Shown here: in pieces, positions 6,401 to 11,393 of the stretch
How the letters are laid out: each line of letters begins with the position of its first letter
How positions within the stretch are numbered: position 1 is the stretch's first letter
DNA from: an uncultured Saprospiraceae bacterium
GTDB taxonomy: Bacteria; Bacteroidota; Bacteroidia; Chitinophagales; Saprospiraceae
Assembly: GCA_938033975.1 (NCBI GenBank)
Contig: CALHKJ010000272.1
Span: 1 to 11,393, forward strand
Length of the DNA: 11,393 nt
Direction of reading: 5' to 3'
The notes under the pieces: generated by a model
What the model was told of the DNA's origin: nothing
The model's input: only the letters and a program-made list of their open reading frames with translations
The model's database searches: none
Translations under genes and position numbers: made by a program

Positions 6401-8755
6401 GTGGCACTTTTGAAGCCAGAAAGCCCAATCTTGGGCGGCATTATACATGCGAGCATAAACCAGAATCTATTGAATACAATCAAGTCATTCTTATCAATTT
6501 TTATTTTTGGAATTTTAACACTGTCTGTTACAGCTCAAACTGGTCTCATTCGTGGTCATGCATATGATGAAGAATCTGGTGAACCCATAGATTTTGGGAA
6601 TGTCGTTCTACAAGGAACAACCATAGGAACGAATACAGATATAGATGGATTTTTTACCTTGACAAAGGTGCCTGTCGGTACTTACATTCTTGAAGTTAGC
6701 TTTATTGGTTACGAAAGTGTTACTAAAGAAGTGAATGTCAAAGAAGGAGGCGTAGTCTATGAAAAATTTATGCTTAATTCTGGCGGCGTCCAGTTGCAAG
6801 CAGTTGATATTTCTGCAAGAAGAGAACAAGCCAGATCGGAGGTCCAAATTTCCAAATTGCAAGTCACACAAAAGCAAATAAAAGCCTTGCCTTCAACAGG
6901 TGGTGATGCGGATATCTTACAATATTTACAAGTTCTCCCAGGAGTAATAACAACGGGTGATCAAGGTGGTCAGATTTTTATTAGAGGAGGGTCTCCTATA
7001 CAGAATAAGATCATGCTAGATGGCATGACCATTTACAATCCATTTCACTCTGTTGGATTCTACTCAATTTTCGAAACAGAATTAATTAAGAAAGTTGATG
7101 TCTTGACAGGTGGATTTAATGCTGAGCATGGAGGTAGAATTTCTGCAGTTGTAGATATCAGCACTAGAGAAGGAAACATGAAGCGATTGGCAGGACAAGT
7201 ATCTGCAAGTCCATTTATGGTAAAGGCCTTGGTTGAGGGACCTATCATTAAACTTGATGAAAATAAAGGTGGCGCTTCATTTGTTTTGACTGGGAAAAGA
7301 TCTATTATCGATCAGACTTCGCAAACTTTGTACGCCAATGCAGCATTAAGTGATACCGTGGGACTACCTTTTTTCTTTAATGATTTATATGCTAAGCTTT
7401 CATTTGCCAGCAATAATGGATCGAGATTTAATCTCTTTGGATTTAATTACACAGATGATTATAAGGATCCTGCCATTGCGGATATTGGATGGCAAACTTC
7501 AGGCGGTGGTATGAACTTTAATATTTTGCCAGGCAGTAGTTCTTTAATCGTAAATGGAATAGCAGGGTACTCGGACTATCGAAGTGAAATTAGAGAAGCG
7601 GATGAAAATCCAAGAAGCAGTCAAATACGAGAATTTTTCTTGGGATTGGATTTTAGCATCTTTCAAAATGACTACGAATTAAAGTATGGGGTTGAGATTA
7701 AAAATATATTTACTGATTTCAATTTTACAAACCAGTTTGGTGTTAATCTAGAACAATTTCAAAGTACGACGGAGTTGTCTGCCTTTGTTAAATTTAGACA
7801 GGCGTGGGATAAGTTGGTTATTGAGCCAAGCCTGAGATTGCAATATTATGCCTCATTACCTGAGGGTTCTATTGAGCCAAGATTTGGATTGAAATATAAT
7901 ATATCAGATTTCTTAAGATTTAAAATGGCCGGAGGGATCTACAGCCAAAACTTGATCAGCTCTTCTAATGAAAGAGATGTAGTAAATCTATTTACTGGTT
8001 TTCTATCTGGTCCGGATGAGAGATTTAATGATTTGAATGGAGATCCTACTACTTCTAAATTGCAAAAATCACAGCATTTGATAGCTGGTTTTGAAGCTGA
8101 TCTGTTCAAAAATTTTCAAGTCAATTTGGAAGGTTATGTGAAAAACTATCCACAACTAATTATCGTCAATAGAAATAAAGTTGATCCTGAAGATCCTGAT
8201 TATGCCACAGAAACGGGTATAGCTTATGGAGGTGATATTTCGGTTAAATACCAAACTCCAAGCTGGTACATCTGGACAACATATTCTCTAGGATTTGTCA
8301 ATAGAAATGATGGCGAGCAAATTTACAGAACCGTATTTGATAGAAGACACAATATCAATTTATTAGCTAGCTACAACTTTGGTCCGAAAAAAGATTGGCA
8401 GGTAAGTGCTAGGTACAATTTTGGTACAGGTTTTCCTTTTACTCAGACTCAAGCGTTTTATAACTACCAACCATTTTTGGAAGGATCTTCTACACCTTAT
8501 CAGACCAATAATGCCGATGCAGTTGGGATTATTTATTCTGATACAAGAAACGGTGGGCAATTGCCAAATTATCATCGAGTTGATTTGTCAGCACAAAAGA
8601 CCATAGAATTTTCAAAGAATTTGAATATGGAGGTGGTAGCTAGTATCACAAATGCCACAGATAGAAACAATATTTTCTACTTCGATCGAGTTCGATATGA
8701 AAGAGTTGATCAATTACCACTTCTTCCTAGTATTGGTATTAAATTTAATTTTTAA
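6401..8755 (+). CDS. TonB-dependent outer-membrane receptor with carboxypeptidase-regulatory-like domain
   Basis: An outer-membrane beta-barrel that takes up a ligand with energy from TonB. Numbering from the GTG at 6401 (784 residues): signal peptide about 24-46 (ending SVTAQ); CarboxypepD_reg-like domain about 49-128 (GLIRGHAYDEESGEPIDFGN, GYESV); plug domain about 160-260 (DILQYLQVLPGV, FIRGGSPIQNKIMLDGM, FNAEHGGRISAVVDI); then a barrel of about 500 residues ending GIKFNF, with the usual terminal phenylalanine. SusC features are absent and there is no SusD gene, so a glycan role is not implied. The start is uncertain: there is no in-frame ATG before the signal peptide. GTG 6401 is the outer limit; TTG 6470 would put the signal peptide at the N-terminus (761 residues) and is biologically attractive. 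It lies between the GWxTD gene and an EGF-like lipoprotein gene, 8 nt away. The substrate cannot be inferred. Confidence 0.93.
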   Translation: MALLKPESPILGGIIHASINQNLLNTIKSFLSIFIFGILTLSVTAQTGLIRGHAYDEESGEPIDFGNVVLQGTTIGTNTDIDGFFTLTKVPVGTYILEVSFIGYESVTKEVNVKEGGVVYEKFMLNSGGVQLQAVDISARREQARSEVQISKLQVTQKQIKALPSTGGDADILQYLQVLPGVITTGDQGGQIFIRGGSPIQNKIMLDGMTIYNPFHSVGFYSIFETELIKKVDVLTGGFNAEHGGRISAVVDISTREGNMKRLAGQVSASPFMVKALVEGPIIKLDENKGGASFVLTGKRSIIDQTSQTLYANAALSDTVGLPFFFNDLYAKLSFASNNGSRFNLFGFNYTDDYKDPAIADIGWQTSGGGMNFNILPGSSSLIVNGIAGYSDYRSEIREADENPRSSQIREFFLGLDFSIFQNDYELKYGVEIKNIFTDFNFTNQFGVNLEQFQSTTELSAFVKFRQAWDKLVIEPSLRLQYYASLPEGSIEPRFGLKYNISDFLRFKMAGGIYSQNLISSSNERDVVNLFTGFLSGPDERFNDLNGDPTTSKLQKSQHLIAGFEADLFKNFQVNLEGYVKNYPQLIIVNRNKVDPEDPDYATETGIAYGGDISVKYQTPSWYIWTTYSLGFVNRNDGEQIYRTVFDRRHNINLLASYNFGPKKDWQVSARYNFGTGFPFTQTQAFYNYQPFLEGSSTPYQTNNADAVGIIYSDTRNGGQLPNYHRVDLSAQKTIEFSKNLNMEVVASITNATDRNNIFYFDRVRYERVDQLPLLPSIGIKFNF

Positions 8756-8763
8756 ACGATAAC

Positions 8764-9264
8764 ATGAAAAATATATTTGCTTTAGCATTTTTTCTGCTTT
8801 TACTGACCTCTTCATGCAAAGATCCTTGTAAGGATATCAATTGTAATAATGGTATATGCCTAGAAGGAACATGTCTATGTGATGATGGATATGAAGGTAT
8901 AAATTGTGATCAGTTAGAAAGACAAAAGTTTATTGGCTCTTGGACTGGGCCTTTGAATTGTGGAATATTAGGTGAAAATGAGGCTACCATTATTGTTTCT
9001 CCAAACCCAAGTTCTGATCAAGAACTATTGTTTTCATTGGATACTGACTTAACAAATTTGGAAGCATTAAGTGGTACTGTCTCCGGGGATATTTTCTTCA
9101 TTTCTCCTTCTATGCAAACTATCGAAGTGCCAATGCTTGGCGAAACTGAAGCAACATTAAGTGGCGATGGCACTTTAAATGAAGATGGTACAGTCACTAC
9201 TAAGATAAATATTGTCACCCTGATTGGAGCCTTAGAATGTACAGGTACCTTGGTAAAGCAATAA
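8764..9264 (+). CDS. Lipoprotein with an EGF-like domain
   Basis: This 166-residue protein starts with a type II signal peptide (MKNIFALAFFLLLLTSSC; lipidated C18 in the box LTSSC). It is followed at once by one EGF-like module with six cysteines at 22, 27, 32, 37, 39 and 48 and the typical ending CDDGYEGINC. The remaining domain (about 55-166) opens with FIGSWTGPLNCG and is probably a beta-barrel or sandwich. Its only cysteines, C66 and C159, sit near the two ends and may form a disulfide. Lipoproteins with one EGF module after the lipid anchor are common in Bacteroidota; the function is unknown, but binding or surface contact is a reasonable guess. The ATG lies 8 nt after the receptor stop, so the two are co-transcribed and may work together. 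A strong terminator follows 20 nt downstream, making this the last gene of the cluster. Confidence 0.88.
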   Translation: MKNIFALAFFLLLLTSSCKDPCKDINCNNGICLEGTCLCDDGYEGINCDQLERQKFIGSWTGPLNCGILGENEATIIVSPNPSSDQELLFSLDTDLTNLEALSGTVSGDIFFISPSMQTIEVPMLGETEATLSGDGTLNEDGTVTTKINIVTLIGALECTGTLVKQ

Positions 9265-9284
9265 ACGATAAAATTGAGATTAAC

Positions 9285-9314
9285 AAAGCCTGATAATTGT
9301 CAGGCTTTTTTTTT
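9285..9314 (+). terminator. Rho-independent terminator of the lipoprotein/GWxTD/receptor cluster
   Basis: GCCTGA (9288-9293) pairs with TCAGGC (9300-9305) around a 6-nt loop TAATTG. The three preceding A residues can also pair with the first T residues, extending the stem to 9 bp. A run of nine T residues (9306-9314) follows. It lies 20 nt after the EGF-like lipoprotein stop and ends that transcription unit before the TerB-like gene and its own promoter. Confidence 0.9.
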
Positions 9315-9340
9315 GCATAAACACAAAAAGGATAAGAAAA

Positions 9341-9372
9341 GCTGACATTTATAAGCTAAATAATTACATTTG
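9341..9372 (+). promoter_or_regulatory. Putative Bacteroidota promoter of the TerB-like gene (TACATTTG)
   Basis: TACATTTG at 9365-9372 matches the TAnnTTTG -7 consensus at all six fixed positions. Twenty bp upstream lies GCTG (9341-9344), part of GCTGACA, a weak -33 element. Initiation would fall near 9379, leaving only about 10 nt before the ATG at 9390, a very short leader. Its position right after a terminator supports an independent transcription unit. Confidence 0.6.
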
Positions 9373-9389
9373 CAGCCAATAATAAGACG

Positions 9390-9866
9390 ATGAGTAATAA
9401 TCTAACATTAGCAGAAAACGACAAGTTGAAAAAAGCCATAGCGCTGATTACAGTATTAATATCTGGAGCAGATAGTAACATTGAAAGAGAGGAACTTACT
9501 TGGGCCAAAAAGATAGCTGGCGTGAGAGAATACGGTCCTCCGAGCAAGCTTCATGGATATTACCAAGAGGTTGGGGTGGACTATGAAGAAACAGTTAATA
9601 GTTTGATTGATACCTTACCTTCTGATACCGCAGAGCGCACAGCAGAAATAACTGAAAGACTAGCAGAATTAAATCCAATTTTAGCCAAACTTGATAACCC
9701 AACTGCACATGCTTATTATAAGAGTTTTACAAGTTTTGCGGAACATGTCGCTAAAGCCACTGGTGGATTTATGGGTTTTTTCAGCGTAAGCAGCGAAGAA
9801 AAAAGTCTGATGCATCTTCCAATGATTGATGTCATCGAATTGGATGAATCAGCAGAAGAAGAATAA
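9390..9866 (+). CDS. TerB-like (tellurite-resistance TerB family) cytoplasmic protein
   Basis: A 158-residue, mostly helical and acidic protein with no signal peptide or membrane segment. The region LKKAIALITVLISGADSNIEREELTWAKKIAG (about 13-44) has the TerB-like pattern of a hydrophobic helix, a short acidic turn with D28, and a following helix with E32, E34 and E35; TerB proteins bind divalent metal with such residues. A second helical half spans about 66-124 (ETVNSLIDTLPSDTAERTAE, LAELNPILAKLD). A segment FMGFFSVSSEEKSLMHLP (127-144) and a strongly acidic tail (ELDESAEEE) follow. TerB-family proteins are linked to tellurite and stress phenotypes and to membrane-associated complexes. None of the usual ter partners (terC, terD, terZ) is nearby, so resistance should not be assumed. 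The family assignment is from pattern recognition and is moderate. The gene has its own promoter and lies 55 bp before a receptor gene. Confidence 0.62.
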   Translation: MSNNLTLAENDKLKKAIALITVLISGADSNIEREELTWAKKIAGVREYGPPSKLHGYYQEVGVDYEETVNSLIDTLPSDTAERTAEITERLAELNPILAKLDNPTAHAYYKSFTSFAEHVAKATGGFMGFFSVSSEEKSLMHLPMIDVIELDESAEEE

Positions 9867-9892
9867 AGCTTATCATATCTAATAATTTGGTA

Positions 9893-9904
9893 ACTTCAAG
9901 AAGT
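9893..9904. repeat. Short inverted repeat ACTTC-AA-GAAGT upstream of the second receptor gene
   Basis: Two 5-bp arms (9893-9897 and 9900-9904) flank a 2-nt spacer, 17 bp before the ATG at 9922, within the 55-bp gap after the TerB-like gene. It is too short for a terminator and has no T-run. It could be an operator half-site pair or chance. Just upstream, TAATTTG at 9883-9889 is one base short of a -7 box. Confidence 0.2.
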
Positions 9905-9921
9905 AAACATCTCTACTTTCT

Positions 9922-11393
9922 ATGAAGTATTTCATAATTTATTTTCTTGCAATAATCAGCACATTTAGCTTTGCTCAGCAAGGAGTGAAGGGTAAGGTGA
10001 TAGATGCTAGCACAGGTGAGGCATTGATTGCAGCTGGAATTCTTATAGATGAAACTGGCACATTTACGGAAGTAGATGGAAGCTATACCCTAATATTAAC
10101 ACCGGGTACTCACTCCATCACTGTAGGTTATATTGGCTACGAAGAATTGGTCAAACAAATCTCCGTGAAAGAAGGTTTGTTTACAACTGTCGATTTCGAA
10201 CTAAAACAATCTCAGTTGTTACTAGAGACTGCCACCATAACCGGTTCAAAATATGAAAGATCACTTGCTGAAGCACCTGTCTCAATTTCCGTTTTAAGTA
10301 CAGAATTAATCAGTGCCAATAATACAACTAGCATTGATAAGATGATTGATAAGGTGCCAGGAGTGCAAATGATTGATGGTCAAGCGAACATCCGTGGCGG
10401 ATCAGGTTTTTCTTATGGAGCAGGAAGTCGAGTCATGCTTTTGGTAGATGAGGTTCCCGGCCTGCAAGTGGATGGAGGATTAGCAAATTGGGGAGATATA
10501 CCTGTAGAAAATATAAGTCAGGTAGAAGTGATAAAAGGAGCATCAAGTGTCCTTTATGGTTCTGCTGCAATGAACGGAATCATCCATGTCCGAACAGGCT
10601 ACGCAGGTTCTGAGCCAGTTACCAAATTGAATGTTTCTTATAACACTGTTTCTAGTCCATCAGATACCAGGAAGCAATGGTGGGTGAGCTCTCCAAATGA
10701 TCTGATTTTTTCAGGTGTCCACAAACAAAAATTCGGTAAGCTTGATTTGGTGGTGAATGGTTTCTTTAACGATGAGTCAAAAATATACGCTCAGGATCAA
10801 ACTATAATTGGTGGAGATGATGAGGCTATGTTTTCTAAAAAAGCAAGAGGTGGGGTTAAGTTGAGATACAGGATTTCTGATCGATTTAACATTGGTGTAA
10901 ATACAAATTATACAAGACTTGAATCCAATACACCTTTTCTTTGGCTTAATCCTGCGAGTGGAGCATATAAAACTTTTTCAGGTGCTTTTACAGAAGGAAT
11001 TCGAAATAGATTTTACATAGATCCTTTCTTAAAATACTATGATAGTAAAGGAGGCAAGCATCAATTGTTGACTCGAACTTACTACATTAACAATGAGCAA
11101 AATAACAATCAATCCAATAAGTCTCTCAGTGAATTTATAGAATATCAATACCAAAAAGATATACGCGAACTTGGTTTGTTGGCAACAGCAGGAGTCAGCA
11201 CTCAAATTGCAAATTCGGATTCTGATCTTTTTGGAGATACAACTTTTTTCTCAAGAAATATTGCTGCCTATGCGCAAATTGAGAAGGACTTTGTTCAAGA
11301 CTTGCATGTTTTATTTGGAGTGAGACTCGAAAACAATGTGCAGGTCAGTCCTGAAGAATTTATGGGGGTAATTATTCCTGATGGAAAAGATAT
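9922..11393 (+). CDS. TonB-dependent receptor, second copy of a different type (3' part cut off by window edge)
   Basis: The visible 490 residues read openly from the ATG at 9922 to the window end. A signal peptide (MKYFIIYFLAIISTFSFAQ, cleaved at about residue 19) is followed by a CarboxypepD_reg-like domain (about 21-95: GKVIDASTGEALIAAGI, VGYIGYEELVK). A plug domain comes next at about 115-228, with DKVPGVQMIDGQANIRGG, SRVMLLVDEVPG and VEVIKGASSVLYGSAAMNG. This clear TonB-box-type plug resembles the siderophore/cobalamin (FecA/CirA/BtuB) group more than SusC. The first part of the beta-barrel follows. Full-length relatives are around 750-800 residues, so some 260-300 are missing at the right edge. 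The substrate is unknown; there is no Fur-type box I can recognise and no SusD partner in view. It is not a close copy of the receptor at 6401: the plug sequences differ widely. Confidence 0.93.
   Translation, partial: MKYFIIYFLAIISTFSFAQQGVKGKVIDASTGEALIAAGILIDETGTFTEVDGSYTLILTPGTHSITVGYIGYEELVKQISVKEGLFTTVDFELKQSQLLLETATITGSKYERSLAEAPVSISVLSTELISANNTTSIDKMIDKVPGVQMIDGQANIRGGSGFSYGAGSRVMLLVDEVPGLQVDGGLANWGDIPVENISQVEVIKGASSVLYGSAAMNGIIHVRTGYAGSEPVTKLNVSYNTVSSPSDTRKQWWVSSPNDLIFSGVHKQKFGKLDLVVNGFFNDESKIYAQDQTIIGGDDEAMFSKKARGGVKLRYRISDRFNIGVNTNYTRLESNTPFLWLNPASGAYKTFSGAFTEGIRNRFYIDPFLKYYDSKGGKHQLLTRTYYINNEQNNNQSNKSLSEFIEYQYQKDIRELGLLATAGVSTQIANSDSDLFGDTTFFSRNIAAYAQIEKDFVQDLHVLFGVRLENNVQVSPEEFMGVIIPDGKD

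Noticed and set aside
9390..9866. Calling a tellurite-resistance operon
   Set aside because: Only a single TerB-like gene is present. No terC, terD, terZ or related genes lie in the window, so the resistance phenotype is not supported.
6401..11393. SusC/SusD-type polysaccharide utilisation locus
   Set aside because: Both receptors lack the extended SusC features I would expect, and no SusD-like gene, glycoside hydrolase or sugar regulator is present.

Overview
The window looks like an ordinary chromosomal stretch from a marine or environmental member of the Bacteroidota, probably Cytophagia- or Saprospiria-like. The evidence is AT-rich DNA, start codons without clear Shine-Dalgarno sequences, Bacteroidota-type promoter boxes (TAnnTTTG, in one case with a TTTG box 19 bp upstream), two TonB-dependent receptors that each begin with a carboxypeptidase-regulatory-like domain, Bacteroidota-style lipoproteins and a GWxTD-family protein. 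No RNA gene, insertion sequence, phage gene or CRISPR array is visible, and no gene-free stretch exceeds 300 bases.

Layout. The left edge (1-817, minus) holds the first 272 residues of queA (queuosine synthesis). It diverges from a MacB/FtsX-type ABC permease (1007-2257, plus) that has no ATPase gene beside it. Next comes rplS (ribosomal protein L19), with a well-formed promoter of its own; its real start is the ATG at 2367, not the upstream TTG. Convergent to rplS is a secreted M1-family zinc metallopeptidase (2746-4422, minus).

A divergent 115-bp region carrying a 16-bp perfect palindrome separates the peptidase from a tightly packed four-gene cluster on the plus strand (4538-9264): a small lipoprotein, a GWxTD-domain secreted protein overlapping it by 8 nt, a TonB-dependent receptor with no ATG start, and an EGF-like lipoprotein that follows the receptor after 8 nt. 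A strong intrinsic terminator at 9285-9314 closes the cluster. All four products carry export signals, so the cluster looks like one cell-envelope system, perhaps uptake or surface display of an unknown substrate. It is the part of the window least explained by known biology.

After the terminator lie a TerB-like cytoplasmic gene with its own promoter (9390-9866) and the first 490 residues of a second, differently built TonB-dependent receptor running off the right edge (9922 onward). The queA, rplS, permease and peptidase genes are ordinary housekeeping or envelope functions. I found no clear sign of recent horizontal transfer.
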